Notes: generated from the letters alone by a model not told the origin. Positions 8,765 to 17,921 are shown, counted from the first letter of the stretch. The stretch is DNA of 64,000 bases from an uncultured Acetatifactor sp. (GCA_910577235.1 CAJTMX010000006.1:1-64000), one strand, 5' to 3'. Made by a program: numbers and translations.

Positions 8765-10003
8765 TCAGTTTAGAGGATATTTGTCGGTTAGGCTCTGCAC
8801 GATGGCTCTGGCCTCGGGAACCTTCTCCTCGCCGCCCTTGATAACCATGGCAATAGCCTCCGCGATCCGATCCATATCCGAAACATTCATACCTCTGGAG
8901 GTCACGGCGGGGGTTCCAAGTCTTACGCCGCTGGTTACAAAAGGAGACTGGGGATCGTTGGGGATCGTATTCTTGTTGCAGGTGATATGCGCCGCATCCA
9001 GCAGTTTCTCCACCGCCTTACCGGTCAGTCCGTAGTTGGTCAGATCCACCAGCATCAGATGATTGTCCGTACCGCCGGACACGATCCTGATATCGCGGGT
9101 AAGCAGACCCTTGCACAGCGCCTGGGCATTGTCAATGATCCCCTGCTGGTATGTCTTAAATTCATCGGTCAGTGCCTCCTTGAAACACACGGCCTTGGCG
9201 GCGATCACATGCATCAGAGGGCCGCCCTGGATGCCGGGGAAGATGGCCTTGTTGAAGTTGTACTTGTCCGCAGCCTCTTTGTTGCACAGGATCAGGCCGC
9301 CTCTGGGTCCCCGCAGGGTCTTGTGGGTGGTGGTAGTCACCACATCCGCGTAGGGGATGGGGCTGGGATGCAGACCTGCCGCAACCAGTCCGGCGATATG
9401 AGCCATATCCACCATCAGCACAGCGCCCACCTCGTCGGCAACCTCCCGGAATTTCTTGAAATCTATGGTTCTGGCATATGCGGAGGCCCCGGCAATGATC
9501 ATCTTCGGCTTTGCCTCCAGAGCGATCCTGCGCAGCTCGTCATAATCAATGAACCCCTGATCATTGACGCCGTAGGGCACGATGTGGAAGTATTTTCCCG
9601 ACATGTTGACCGGGCTGCCATGAGTCAGGTGTCCGCCGTGGTCCAGATTCATGCCCATGATGGTATCTCCGGGCTTGCATACGGCAAACTGTACCGCCAT
9701 ATTGGCCTGGGCACCGGAGTGGGGCTGTACGTTGGCGTAATCGCAGCCGAACAGTTCTTTGGCTCTGTCGATGGCCAGATTTTCCACCACGTCCACACAG
9801 TCGCAGCCGCCGTAGTAGCGCTTGCCCGGATATCCTTCGGCGTACTTGTTGGTCAAGGGGCTGCCCATGGCTGCCATCACCGCCTTGCTCACCCAGTTCT
9901 CGGATGCGATCAGTTCAATGTGGCTGTTCTGCCGGGTCTGCTCGTCCTCGATGGCCTGAGCGATCTCGGGGTCGATGTTTCTCACTTCCTCTAATGAATA
10001 CAT
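8765..10003 (-). CDS. glyA: Serine hydroxymethyltransferase
   Basis: The 412-residue PLP enzyme interconverts serine and glycine and loads one-carbon units onto tetrahydrofolate. Clear family motifs are ELIASENWVS, NKYAEGYPGKRYYGGC, VQPHSGAQANMAV, and VTTTTHKTLRGPRGG, which contains the PLP lysine. Length is normal. It has its own promoter and AGGAGGAG at a good distance from the ATG. The downstream lipoprotein gene is probably cotranscribed. Confidence 0.97.
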   Translation of the reverse strand: MYSLEEVRNIDPEIAQAIEDEQTRQNSHIELIASENWVSKAVMAAMGSPLTNKYAEGYPGKRYYGGCDCVDVVENLAIDRAKELFGCDYANVQPHSGAQANMAVQFAVCKPGDTIMGMNLDHGGHLTHGSPVNMSGKYFHIVPYGVNDQGFIDYDELRRIALEAKPKMIIAGASAYARTIDFKKFREVADEVGAVLMVDMAHIAGLVAAGLHPSPIPYADVVTTTTHKTLRGPRGGLILCNKEAADKYNFNKAIFPGIQGGPLMHVIAAKAVCFKEALTDEFKTYQQGIIDNAQALCKGLLTRDIRIVSGGTDNHLMLVDLTNYGLTGKAVEKLLDAAHITCNKNTIPNDPQSPFVTSGVRLGTPAVTSRGMNVSDMDRIAEAIAMVIKGGEEKVPEARAIVQSLTDKYPLN

Positions 10004-10065
10004 ATGCTCTCCTCCTGTTTTTGCTGTTTTTCCGTAATTTGCCTAAAAATGCACATACATATAGA

Positions 10066-10093
10066 AGTATAACATATTTATTGCAGTTTGCAA
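10066..10093 (-). promoter_or_regulatory. Promoter of glyA
   Basis: On the minus strand TTGCAA (10088-10093), a 16-nt spacer, and TATACT (10066-10071) preceded by TGT, an extended -10. Confidence 0.6.
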
Positions 10094-10150
10094 GGATTTT
10101 CTGGACGGGGACAGCGGTGTTTCAAATATCAGCCTGCTTTTTCGGCATCC

Positions 10151-10179
10151 TTGCTAAACTTCGATTGGTATGATAGAAT
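10151..10179 (+). promoter_or_regulatory. Possible promoter of the lipid kinase gene
   Basis: TTGCTA (10151-10156), 17-nt spacer, TAGAAT (10174-10179). The leader to 10304 is about 120 nt and contains a small GGGGA/TCCCC hairpin (10271-10286) just before the ribosome-binding site. No gene is seen between 10004 and 10304. Confidence 0.45.
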
Positions 10180-10304
10180 CGGAGGAGAAAAGGGGAATAT
10201 TTCTATAACACGGGGATGGGGCGAAACGGTAACGGGACTAAAATGGGTGGCCCGCCGGGTCGGGAGATTGGGGGATTACGGTCCCCATGACAAAGGAGAA
10301 TGCC

Positions 10305-11243
10305 ATGGAAAACGCTGTTTATCATTTTATATTGAATCCTGTATCCCGCTCCGGTAGGGGACAGAAACTCTGGGATACGGTTATAGAGCCTTATCTGCAG
10401 GCATCACAGGTTCCCTATGAGGCCCATTTTTCCGGCAAGGCGGGGGATATCACGCGGCTGGCAATGGAGATATCCTCTATAGAGTCTCCCGCGCCGCACC
10501 GCATAGTAGTTCTGGGCGGGGACGGCACTATAGACGAGGCTTTGCAGGGGATCGCTGATCTTTCCCGGGTGGCGCTGGGCTATATCCCCATTGGCTCCGG
10601 CAATGATTTTACCAGGGATATGCCTATATCCCGTAATCCTTTGAAAGCTCTGCGGCAGATTCTGGATGCCGAGAGTACCACCGCCGTAGATATCGGCGTT
10701 ACCACTTATGGAGACGGCGCCAGCCATCGCTTTATCGTCAGCAGCGGCATCGGTTTTGACGCGGCAGTATGTGAGGAGACAAACCGCTCGGATATGAAAG
10801 GGTTTTTGAACAGGATCGGTCTGGGCAAACTGACTTACCTGGGCATCGCTCTAAAGCAGCTATTCGCCAGCAAGGCTGTGTCCTGTCAGATTCGTCTGGA
10901 CGGCGGCGAACCCATTTCCATACGCGCGATCCTGTTTGTGGCTTTTATGAATCATATGTATGAGGGCGGCGGCTTTAAATTCGCACCCGGGGCCGACTAC
11001 CGTGACGGCATGTTGGATCTGTGTGTGGTAGGAGATCTGTCCAAGGCCCTAATCCTGGTGGCGCTGCCCACCGCTTTTATCGGCAAGCACTATATGTTCA
11101 ATGGTATTACCGCATACCGCGCCCGGAAAGTGGAGATACGCACCTCCGCTCCTCTGTGGGTGCATACGGACGGGGAGGTGGCCCGCCGCAGCGATTGTCT
11201 GACTGTCACCTGCCAGCATCAGGCTCTGCAAATGTATATCTAA
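10305..11243 (+). CDS. Diacylglycerol kinase family lipid kinase (YegS/DgkB-like)
   Basis: The 312-residue protein has the kinase catalytic domain with the nucleotide motif VLGGDGTIDEAL (near residue 70) and GYIPIGSGNDFTRDM (near 95), then the family's C-terminal beta domain (GGGFKFAPGADYRDGMLDL). Relatives phosphorylate diacylglycerol or related lipids at the inner membrane face. The ATG at 10305 is preferred over 10287 because AAAGGAG ends 6 nt before it. The gene lies upstream of a PAP2-type phosphatase on the same strand, but that gene has its own promoter. The pair would suit a phosphorylation/dephosphorylation cycle of membrane lipids; that link is inference. Confidence 0.85.
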   Translation: MENAVYHFILNPVSRSGRGQKLWDTVIEPYLQASQVPYEAHFSGKAGDITRLAMEISSIESPAPHRIVVLGGDGTIDEALQGIADLSRVALGYIPIGSGNDFTRDMPISRNPLKALRQILDAESTTAVDIGVTTYGDGASHRFIVSSGIGFDAAVCEETNRSDMKGFLNRIGLGKLTYLGIALKQLFASKAVSCQIRLDGGEPISIRAILFVAFMNHMYEGGGFKFAPGADYRDGMLDLCVVGDLSKALILVALPTAFIGKHYMFNGITAYRARKVEIRTSAPLWVHTDGEVARRSDCLTVTCQHQALQMYI

Positions 11244-11292
11244 AGAAAAACTTAATAAAACCATATATTTTCTTAATTTTGTACTTTTCCTC

Positions 11293-11320
11293 TTGAAAAA
11301 AGATAAATTTGTGATATATT
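11293..11320 (+). promoter_or_regulatory. Promoter of the PAP2 gene
   Basis: TTGAAA (11293-11298), 16-nt spacer, TATATT (11315-11320), in an AT-rich gap between the two plus-strand genes. Confidence 0.55.
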
Positions 11321-11359
11321 TATCCTCATTAATACAGTTGACAAGGATAGACATCGCTT

Positions 11360-12046
11360 ATGGAAAAGACGAAAAATTTTTATCGGAAATATAGACACGG
11401 TATACCGCTGATACTCTACGGCATAATCTATATGACTTGGTTCTGCTATCTGGAGCGGACCGTGACAAAACATTACCATGTGATTCATATGGCCATCGAC
11501 GATCACATTCCCTTTTGCGAAGTGTTTGTGATACCCTACTTTTTGTGGTTTGTCTATGTGAGCGCCGTGGTGCTGTTCCTCTTTTTTAAGAGTAAGCCGG
11601 ATTACAAGCGGGCATGTATTTTCTTGTTCACGGGCATGACGGTTTTTCTGGTGGTGTCTACGCTGTGGCCCAACGGACATCATCTGCGGCCCTATACCAT
11701 GCCCCGGGACAATATTTTCACCGCGATGGTGGCGCATTTGTGGCGTACGGACACGCCTACCAACCTGTGGCCCAGCATTCACGTGTACAATTCCATCGGG
11801 GCCCATGTGGCTTTGTGCCGCTGCAGTCTGGGTACAAAGCGCTGGCTGCGTGGCGCGTCCTTGATATTGTGCATATCCATTATCCTGTCCACCGTGTTCC
11901 TCAAGCAGCACTCCATGTTTGATGTGCTGACCGGCCTGCTCATGGCCTCGGCCATGTATGTGCTGGTGTACAGGCAGGATCTGATCGCCAGCCTAAAGGG
12001 CATCCTGCGCAGCAGAGGCGGCTCCAGGCCCCAGGCGCAAAACTGA
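11360..12046 (+). CDS. PAP2-superfamily integral membrane phosphatase
   Basis: The 228-residue protein has about six hydrophobic segments. NLWPSIHVYNS and KQHSMFDVLTG match the second and third conserved phosphatase motifs of the PAP2 superfamily, with the Ser-x-His and His...Asp residues present. The family dephosphorylates lipid phosphates or transfers phospho-groups at the membrane. The closest look is to the inositolphosphotransferase/Aur1-like branch, but substrate cannot be set. AAGGAT lies about 10 nt before the ATG. A strong terminator follows the stop codon. Confidence 0.8.
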   Translation: MEKTKNFYRKYRHGIPLILYGIIYMTWFCYLERTVTKHYHVIHMAIDDHIPFCEVFVIPYFLWFVYVSAVVLFLFFKSKPDYKRACIFLFTGMTVFLVVSTLWPNGHHLRPYTMPRDNIFTAMVAHLWRTDTPTNLWPSIHVYNSIGAHVALCRCSLGTKRWLRGASLILCISIILSTVFLKQHSMFDVLTGLLMASAMYVLVYRQDLIASLKGILRSRGGSRPQAQN

Positions 12047-12059
12047 TAACCCGCTTAAA

Positions 12060-12089
12060 AGCCTGTGGACAGTTCCACAGGCTCTTTTT
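12060..12089 (+). terminator. Terminator between converging genes
   Basis: A 10-bp stem (AGCCTGTGGA with TCCACAGGCT, 4-nt loop) followed by CTTTTT on the plus strand. On the minus strand only TTTT follows, so it may also partly end the converging isomerase operon. Confidence 0.9.
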
Positions 12090-12095
12090 ATCTGC

Positions 12096-12875
12096 TCAGA
12101 TAAAGGGACAGCTCTTTTTCATATATTCCAGACTCGCATTTACTTTTTCCAGTCCGTTCACTTCCAGCAAAATGCTTTTATCCTGCAGTCCGTGCTGACT
12201 GATCTTTTCAAATATATCTTTCCAGTCAATCGTCCCGCATCCCAGAGCCAGATGTTCGTCTGTTTTCAGATGATGGTCGTTTAGATGAAAATGCCTGATA
12301 TAGGGAGCCAGCCCCCGAAACCATTCCTCCGGCGACGCCCCCTTTGTCAGCATCATATGGGCGGCGTCAAGGCAGATGCCAAAACGGCTCTCATCAAGAA
12401 GGCGGTCCGCCAGCTCCCGTAACTGTGCGGGAGATCTCTCTTCCACATTTTCATAATAGATCTCCACATCCCACTGGGTGGTCAGTTCTCCTGCCACCCG
12501 GGACATGGTCTCCAGCCAGTTTCGGTAATATCTTTCATTGCCGGCAAATTCCGGTCTAAGGCCGGCGTGAAAGATCACCGCCCGGCACCCAAGCTCGGCC
12601 GCTATCTCAGCCGACTGCTGCATACGGTACAGACTGTGCCTGCTGATCCCGCTGTCCCAGCTAAAGGGAACAATATCAAAAAACGCGCCGTGCATGGTAT
12701 CTTTCTTTTCCGGACGTCCCAGTTGCCTGTACCGGTTGATCTTCTCCCGGATGGCCTCCCTGTGATCCAACAGGTCCGGGTCAAAGAAGTCATTGTATTC
12801 AAAGCCGAGGGAATACTGCTCCGCCAGCTTCTGATATTCTTCGATTTTGTCTATTTCAGGAATGATCTCTATCAT
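12096..12875 (-). CDS. Sugar phosphate isomerase/epimerase-like TIM-barrel protein
   Basis: The 259-residue protein has the fold signature of the xylose isomerase/AP endonuclease 2 family. Likely metal ligands are spread along it: MHGAFFD, VIFHAGL, IYYENVEE, ICLDAAHM, RHFHLND and LLEVNG. The substrate is unknown. The start at 12875 has GAGG about 9 nt upstream and overlaps the end of the HD-GYP gene by 20 bp, so it is the last gene of the signalling operon. Its role there is unclear. An in-frame ATG at 12929 lies deep inside the upstream gene and is unlikely. Confidence 0.8.
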   Translation of the reverse strand: MIEIIPEIDKIEEYQKLAEQYSLGFEYNDFFDPDLLDHREAIREKINRYRQLGRPEKKDTMHGAFFDIVPFSWDSGISRHSLYRMQQSAEIAAELGCRAVIFHAGLRPEFAGNERYYRNWLETMSRVAGELTTQWDVEIYYENVEERSPAQLRELADRLLDESRFGICLDAAHMMLTKGASPEEWFRGLAPYIRHFHLNDHHLKTDEHLALGCGTIDWKDIFEKISQHGLQDKSILLEVNGLEKVNASLEYMKKSCPFI

Positions 12876-14367
12876 TATTATCGTCCTCGTGGTGGAAAAA
12901 TAGTTTAATATCCCCCTGGAAACCGGCAAGCGCCTCCTTGAACAGGCTCAGTACTTCCCTGTCAATCTTGCCCTCCGCCGCCATATCGTCCAGCACGGAA
13001 AATGCTTTTTTCTCTTCCATGGATTTCTTATATGGCCTGTCGGCGCTGGTCAGCGCTTCAAACACATCCACTACCACCAGAATCCTGGCCTCAAAGGGGA
13101 TCTCATCGCCCTTAAGCCCTCTGGGATAGCCGCTGCCGTCCAAAAACTCGTGATGGGCTCCGGCCCACTCTATAATGTGAGGGTAGCGCACGCCAAAATT
13201 CATTTTCCGCAGGTATTTCTCTGTGTATTCCACATGGGAGCAGATAACCTCCCTCTCCGCCCTCGTCAGGTTGCCGGAAACCACTGTCAGGCATTCCGTC
13301 TCGTCAAGAGACAGGTAACTGATCTTTTGTCCGTTGGAATCGGTATACTGCATTCTGGACATTTTTTGGATATAGGCGATGTCTTCTTCCGAAAGGCGGG
13401 GTTTTCTGTTGATCTCCTCCACCCGCGCTCTGGCGTCAATAAAATAATTTTTCTTCTCGATCCACTTGTCTTTATCCAGTCTGCCCCGCAGATAGTCAAT
13501 ATTATACAGCAGAGATAGACGCTCAAACCGCTCCAGCACCAGATCCAGTTTGGCTCCCAACCGGGTGGTCTTGTCAATTATATCATTGGGGATCACCAGC
13601 TTGCCGATATCGTGCATAAGCGCCGCCATCAGAAGTTCGTCCCGCTGGACCGGCGTATAGTATCTGTCTGTCTTTCCGGCCTCATGCTGCTTATCGATAT
13701 GATCCAGCAGAATCCTGACATAAAGATACACATTTCTGGAATGATAGTAGTTATAGGGAATACGGGTGTCAATGGCATCTGTGAATACCTGTGTGATGGA
13801 GATCATCAGATCTTCAATCTCCTGCACAAACCGCATATTGGACACCGCCACCGCCGCCTGGGACCCCAGGGACTGCAGCACTTTCTCGCAGTCCGTGCTG
13901 AAGGGAATGATCTCGCCCGCAGCGTTTTTTGCATTGATCAGCTGTACCACACCGATCAGTTTCTCCTCATGGCTGATCAGCGGAAATACCAGCATGGATT
14001 TTGTCCTGTACCCCGTGAGTTTGTCGTACTCCCGGGGACCGCTGAAGTCAAACTGGCTGCTGCTGTAGGCGTCCTCAATGTTGAGAAACTCCCTGTGGAT
14101 CGCCGTGTACGCGCAGATGTTCTTTTCATCCATGGCCACCGGGGGATACTTTTCGTCCTTCGTCCCCTTCTGATCGATGCCCAGAGATCTGTTCTTCATA
14201 ATGCAAAACTGGAGTCGGTCCTGTTCAAAGAGGTACAGCGTACCTCCGTCGCAGTTCGTCAGCTCCATGGCGCAGTCGATGATCTTGGAAAGAAGTTCGT
14301 CATAATCTCTTTCCACCGTCAGCTGAATCCCTATCTCAAGTATCTTTTCCGCTTGTATCTGTTCCAT
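12856..14367 (-). CDS. GAF domain / HD-GYP phosphodiesterase-like signalling protein
   Basis: This 503-residue cytosolic protein has an N-terminal GAF domain (about 10-180) and a C-terminal HD-GYP domain (about 200-500). Catalytic motifs are present: MHDIGKLVIP (H252-D253), HVEYTEKYL (H378), HHEFLDGSGYPRGLKGDEIP (H405, H406, GYP 413-415) and VVVDVFEAL (D434). The family hydrolyses c-di-GMP. Between H252-D253 and H378 there are about 125 residues, roughly 90 more than usual, including a charged insert near 285-365. The start has GGAGGG 6 nt upstream and lies inside the 3' end of the cyclase gene (32-bp overlap), which implies translational coupling. The GAF domain might read cAMP made by the neighbouring cyclase; this is inference. 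Confidence 0.88.
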   Translation of the reverse strand: MEQIQAEKILEIGIQLTVERDYDELLSKIIDCAMELTNCDGGTLYLFEQDRLQFCIMKNRSLGIDQKGTKDEKYPPVAMDEKNICAYTAIHREFLNIEDAYSSSQFDFSGPREYDKLTGYRTKSMLVFPLISHEEKLIGVVQLINAKNAAGEIIPFSTDCEKVLQSLGSQAAVAVSNMRFVQEIEDLMISITQVFTDAIDTRIPYNYYHSRNVYLYVRILLDHIDKQHEAGKTDRYYTPVQRDELLMAALMHDIGKLVIPNDIIDKTTRLGAKLDLVLERFERLSLLYNIDYLRGRLDKDKWIEKKNYFIDARARVEEINRKPRLSEEDIAYIQKMSRMQYTDSNGQKISYLSLDETECLTVVSGNLTRAEREVICSHVEYTEKYLRKMNFGVRYPHIIEWAGAHHEFLDGSGYPRGLKGDEIPFEARILVVVDVFEALTSADRPYKKSMEEKKAFSVLDDMAAEGKIDREVLSLFKEALAGFQGDIKLFFHHEDDNNDRDHS

Positions 14368-16165
14368 TCGTTCCCTCCACCCAAAATACATCCATGCCTT
14401 CCTGTCTGCCCTTCAGGCTCTGACTGCCGGCAAACACGGCATTGTACCGGTCTTTTACCTGTTCGTACAGATCCCTGCTGATCAGAACCTGCCCGCCTCT
14501 GGCTATGCTTTCCAACCTTTCCGCCACATTTACCGTATCTCCTATGGCTGTGTAGTCCATCCGGTAACTACAGCCGATATTACCCACTACCGCCCTGCCG
14601 CAGTGAACGCCTACGCCGCAGGCGATCTCTATGCCATAGTCTTTCTTAAGCTCCACATTGATACCGTCAACCGCCGCCACAATGTCAAGTCCGGTCTGCA
14701 CCGCCTTGCAGGCATAATCCTCCACATCCAAAGGGGCGTTGTATACGGCCATGACTGCGTCCCCGATAAATTTGTCCAGAGTTCCGCCATTCTTAAAGAC
14801 CGCCTCTGTCACCATCCCCAAATAGCAGTTGAGGATCGCAACTATCTTTTCTGGTGAAAGCCCTTCGGACATGGCGGTAAAACCTCTGATATCCACAAAC
14901 AGCACTGCTATTTCCCGGTCTCGTCCTCCAAGCTCTATCTTATAATTGCCGCTCTTGCCCAACTCATCTACCACCTGAGGAGCCATATATGTACGAAATA
15001 CGCTCAATATCTTATGCTTGCGGACACGTTCCGTCAGATATCCCGTGGCCACACGGACTAAAAAGACAAACAGCACAAAGACAAAAGGCAGTAAGCATTT
15101 CCAGTAGAATCCCGCATTGTACAGAAATTTGGCTGCAACCACAATCCCGGTCTCCAGAACCAGGCCGCCCACTGTATTTACCAGAAAGCTGTTATGGCTG
15201 ACCAGCCAGACATAAAAACCCGCGATTAAAAATGCGGTCAATGCCTGAATCCACCTGTCAACATCTACATAAGTGCGGTCATTTAGCAGAGCGTCCACAT
15301 GATTAGCCTGAACCTCTACTCCATTCATGACGGCGCCTCTGGCTATGGGCACCATATACTGATCCATCATGCCCTGGGCGTACGCGCCCACCAGGACTAT
15401 GCTGTCCTGAAACACTTTCGGGTCACATCTGCCCTGGGCTACGTCCACATAGGAGTATATCTCATACATCCCCGGCTCCGCAGTGTAATCAAAACCATAT
15501 ACACCGTTTACCGTATTGGAGATGCGGGGCCGTTCTCCCATCGCCTCCAGATATTGGCTATATATCGCCCAGGCAAAATTGTATTCCTTTTCCGGCGGAT
15601 CACCGCCCAAGCTTTCCGCCAGCACAGAGCGCCGGACATAATTGTCCACATCCTGTACCGCATTGGTAAAACCGTGGAATGTCACGGAGCGCAACGCCTC
15701 ATAGGGCAGTTCCAGATCCTCCACATACATGGTATTGATCTGATACTCCCCGTCATCCGACTGCTCCACTCTCGTGCCATAGTTGATGTAGGAGGCCAGC
15801 ACCACGTGAGGAAAGGCGGATGCCGCCTCTGCCAAAGCTCGGTCACCCGCCTCATCCCTCTGACCGACAAAATTGATATCGAACGCAATGACTGCCGGTG
15901 AGTGCTCCTGATCAAAAGCATTCAGCAGATCGGCCGCCTGCTGCCTGGTCCATCCGGAAAAAGGCCCCATTTCCTCCAAAGACTTTTCATCGATCCCAAT
16001 GATCTTGATCCGGTTATCCACCGGTTTCTCCGCGACATAGAGCAGGTCGCAGAACCAATATTCCACTTTGTCATAGGGTGCCCAAAGAGTCAGACACCCT
16101 GCAAGAAAGGCTGCGATTATAACTAAAAGAGCCCTGTTTCTAATCTCGATCTTTCCATTGTTCAT
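14336..16165 (-). CDS. CHASE2-domain transmembrane adenylate cyclase
   Basis: The 609-residue protein has an N-terminal membrane helix (about 10-30), an extracellular CHASE2 sensor (about 35-300), three membrane helices (305-373) and a class III nucleotide cyclase domain (about 410-590). Metal-binding D425 (VLFVDIRGFT) and D469 (DKFIGDAVMA), substrate-specifying K465 and T539, and transition-state N546 and R550 (DTVNVAERLE) are all present. A Lys/Thr pair is the cyanobacterial CyaC-type signature for ATP, so cAMP is the predicted product. It follows the FecR-domain gene by 28 bp and overlaps the GAF/HD-GYP gene. CHASE2 and FecR genes are often adjacent in other bacteria. cAMP signalling is poorly understood in Clostridia. 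Confidence 0.9.
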   Translation of the reverse strand: MNNGKIEIRNRALLVIIAAFLAGCLTLWAPYDKVEYWFCDLLYVAEKPVDNRIKIIGIDEKSLEEMGPFSGWTRQQAADLLNAFDQEHSPAVIAFDINFVGQRDEAGDRALAEAASAFPHVVLASYINYGTRVEQSDDGEYQINTMYVEDLELPYEALRSVTFHGFTNAVQDVDNYVRRSVLAESLGGDPPEKEYNFAWAIYSQYLEAMGERPRISNTVNGVYGFDYTAEPGMYEIYSYVDVAQGRCDPKVFQDSIVLVGAYAQGMMDQYMVPIARGAVMNGVEVQANHVDALLNDRTYVDVDRWIQALTAFLIAGFYVWLVSHNSFLVNTVGGLVLETGIVVAAKFLYNAGFYWKCLLPFVFVLFVFLVRVATGYLTERVRKHKILSVFRTYMAPQVVDELGKSGNYKIELGGRDREIAVLFVDIRGFTAMSEGLSPEKIVAILNCYLGMVTEAVFKNGGTLDKFIGDAVMAVYNAPLDVEDYACKAVQTGLDIVAAVDGINVELKKDYGIEIACGVGVHCGRAVVGNIGCSYRMDYTAIGDTVNVAERLESIARGGQVLISRDLYEQVKDRYNAVFAGSQSLKGRQEGMDVFWVEGTNGTDTSGKDT

Positions 16166-16193
16166 TTTATCGGCCCTGTTATAGTATCGTCAG

Positions 16194-17831
16194 TTATTTG
16201 TTTACCACTGTCCTCAGAAAAGTTACGCCGCTTAACCAATCCGTATTATTCCAACAAGCCTCATCGGTTTTTCTCCAGCCGGTAAAGCCCTCTGTTATAT
16301 CGTCTTTAGGCATGGGCTGCTGGCCCTCTGGCAGACACGCGTAAATATCCCCGCCGTTCCATGCCTCTCCATATACTCCCCTGAAGATCACGGTATAAAA
16401 CTTCTTGCCGCCTGAAACGTCATCCAAAGCCGTTTCCCAGACAGGGTAAAGGGTTAAGTCGCTGTTGACCAACCAGGTATCCAGTTCCCACTCCCTGCCG
16501 TCTTCGAGATACCAACCTACCAGTCTCAGTTTGACGCTGCCGTCGTTGGACACCGGAAGCAATGCGGATTCGTCAGGCGCTGTCACCGTCTCACCGGCCT
16601 TCACCTGTGTTTTGATCTCCACGCCGCTCTGCCCTATCAGATCAGACAGATCGGCAAAATACTCGCCCGTACATACGCAGGGATTGGTAAAAGTCACGGT
16701 ATAAACGGCCTCAGGCTCGGGAGTCGGCACGGGGACCGGTTCCGGCGTAGGCGCAGGGGTCGGTTCCGGCGTAGGCACAGGCATTGGTTCCTGAGTCGGC
16801 TCCGGCGTAGGTGCAGGGGTAGGCTCCGGCGTAGGCGTGGGAACAGGTTCCGGCGTAGGCTCCGATGTAGGCGCGGGAGCAGGTTCCGGTGCGGGTTCGG
16901 GAGCCGGCACAGGTTCCGGGACTGGTGTAGGCGCGGGAACAGGTATGGGCACAACGGTGGGTTCAGGAGTGGGTGCCGGTTTCTGCGTCGGTTTCGGAGT
17001 AGGTTTCGGGGTCGGTGTCGGCTCCGGTGTCGGTTCCGGCGTAGACGTGGGCTCTGGTGTGGGTTCCTGTTCCGGGGTCGGTTCCGGCGTGGCCGTGGGC
17101 TCCGGAGTAACCGCCTCTCCGTCAAACCGCACACTTCCCATGTCCAGCACTCTTCCTGATTCACTTATCTGTTCCAGCCGCTCAAACATCTGCTCATTCA
17201 TCATATCCTCGCTGATGGGGGCCTTTTCCATAACGATCTTCGGAGGATTTCCCTCTTCAAACCGCATACATTCACCGGCATTATAAAGAACAGACTCTTG
17301 TTCATCCATTCCCAACTCCACGGCTCCGTCATAGACCAGCAGAGATACCAGGCCGTCCGCTCCCCTGTCGATCTCAAACACAGTGCCGCGCACGGACATG
17401 GTGGCATTGGGCGTCACCACTTCATAGGTGGAACCCTGGCCCAGAGGATTCTGAATCTCGCTCAGAACACTGCCCTGTTCCAGAAGTATGGAAGTTCTGC
17501 CGGATTTCTCGTCTCCTTCGGCAATGACCTGCATGGAGCCGGATTCTCCCAGCATCACATATTTGTCCGTATCCAACATCAGCACGATATATGCGTCAGT
17601 GCCTGTATGTACGGAATCTCCGGAAACCAGGTTCATATTGTCAGCTGCCGCCAGATCGCCGATTCCTTCTCTGTCCACAGTCACTTCACCGCCTGTCTCC
17701 ACTACCTTGATAGATCGGTATGTCTCTCCGCTCTTACCGGCTAACAGCACCGTCGCAACAATGACTGCCGCCACGGCCAACGCCGCTGCCGCCATTATGC
17801 CTGTTTTTTGGTTTTTTGTAAGATTTTTCAT
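16194..17831 (-). CDS. FecR-domain membrane protein with Pro-rich stalk and InlB-type repeat
   Basis: The 545-residue protein has a short cytoplasmic tail, one membrane helix (about 11-33) and an extracellular FecR domain (about 40-155) ending in the typical VVTPNATMSVRGTVFEI. A helical spacer follows, then about 140 residues of Pro-Glu-Pro-Thr repeats that should form a stiff stalk. The C-terminal part (about 380-470) resembles an InlB B-repeat (LRLVGWYLEDGREWELDT; LTLYPVWE). The ATG at 17831 has GGAGG 6 nt upstream. First gene of the operon with the CHASE2 cyclase; it may present a ligand or surface cue to that sensor, which is inference. Confidence 0.82.
   Translation of the reverse strand: MKNLTKNQKTGIMAAAALAVAAVIVATVLLAGKSGETYRSIKVVETGGEVTVDREGIGDLAAADNMNLVSGDSVHTGTDAYIVLMLDTDKYVMLGESGSMQVIAEGDEKSGRTSILLEQGSVLSEIQNPLGQGSTYEVVTPNATMSVRGTVFEIDRGADGLVSLLVYDGAVELGMDEQESVLYNAGECMRFEEGNPPKIVMEKAPISEDMMNEQMFERLEQISESGRVLDMGSVRFDGEAVTPEPTATPEPTPEQEPTPEPTSTPEPTPEPTPTPKPTPKPTQKPAPTPEPTVVPIPVPAPTPVPEPVPAPEPAPEPAPAPTSEPTPEPVPTPTPEPTPAPTPEPTQEPMPVPTPEPTPAPTPEPVPVPTPEPEAVYTVTFTNPCVCTGEYFADLSDLIGQSGVEIKTQVKAGETVTAPDESALLPVSNDGSVKLRLVGWYLEDGREWELDTWLVNSDLTLYPVWETALDDVSGGKKFYTVIFRGVYGEAWNGGDIYACLPEGQQPMPKDDITEGFTGWRKTDEACWNNTDWLSGVTFLRTVVNK
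16718..17106 (-). repeat. Degenerate repeats encoding the PEPTPEP stalk
   Basis: Short imperfect tandem units, about 12-24 bp and based on GGTTCCGGCGTAGGC, run through the middle of the FecR-domain gene and encode Pro-Glu-Pro-Thr/Val/Ala. Such DNA can change copy number, altering stalk length while the frame stays open. Confidence 0.75.
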
Positions 17832-17921
17832 TGTCAACCTCCATACTGTGGCTGTCTTTTAGAAATTGCCTACCGAAACTTTGTTTATGTCCAAAATTTT
17901 ACATATGTATTTATACTCTAT

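Noticed and set aside
16166..16190. GCCGATAA just before the adenylate cyclase start, resembling a sigma-28 -10
   Set aside because: It is only 2 nt from the start codon and has no TAAA at the right distance, so it is a chance match.
16718..17106. Repetitive DNA that could be a separate element, with long frames on the opposite strand
   Set aside because: It is the in-frame Pro-Glu-Pro-Thr stalk of the FecR-domain gene; the opposite-strand Gly/Ser-rich frame is a shadow of the repeats.
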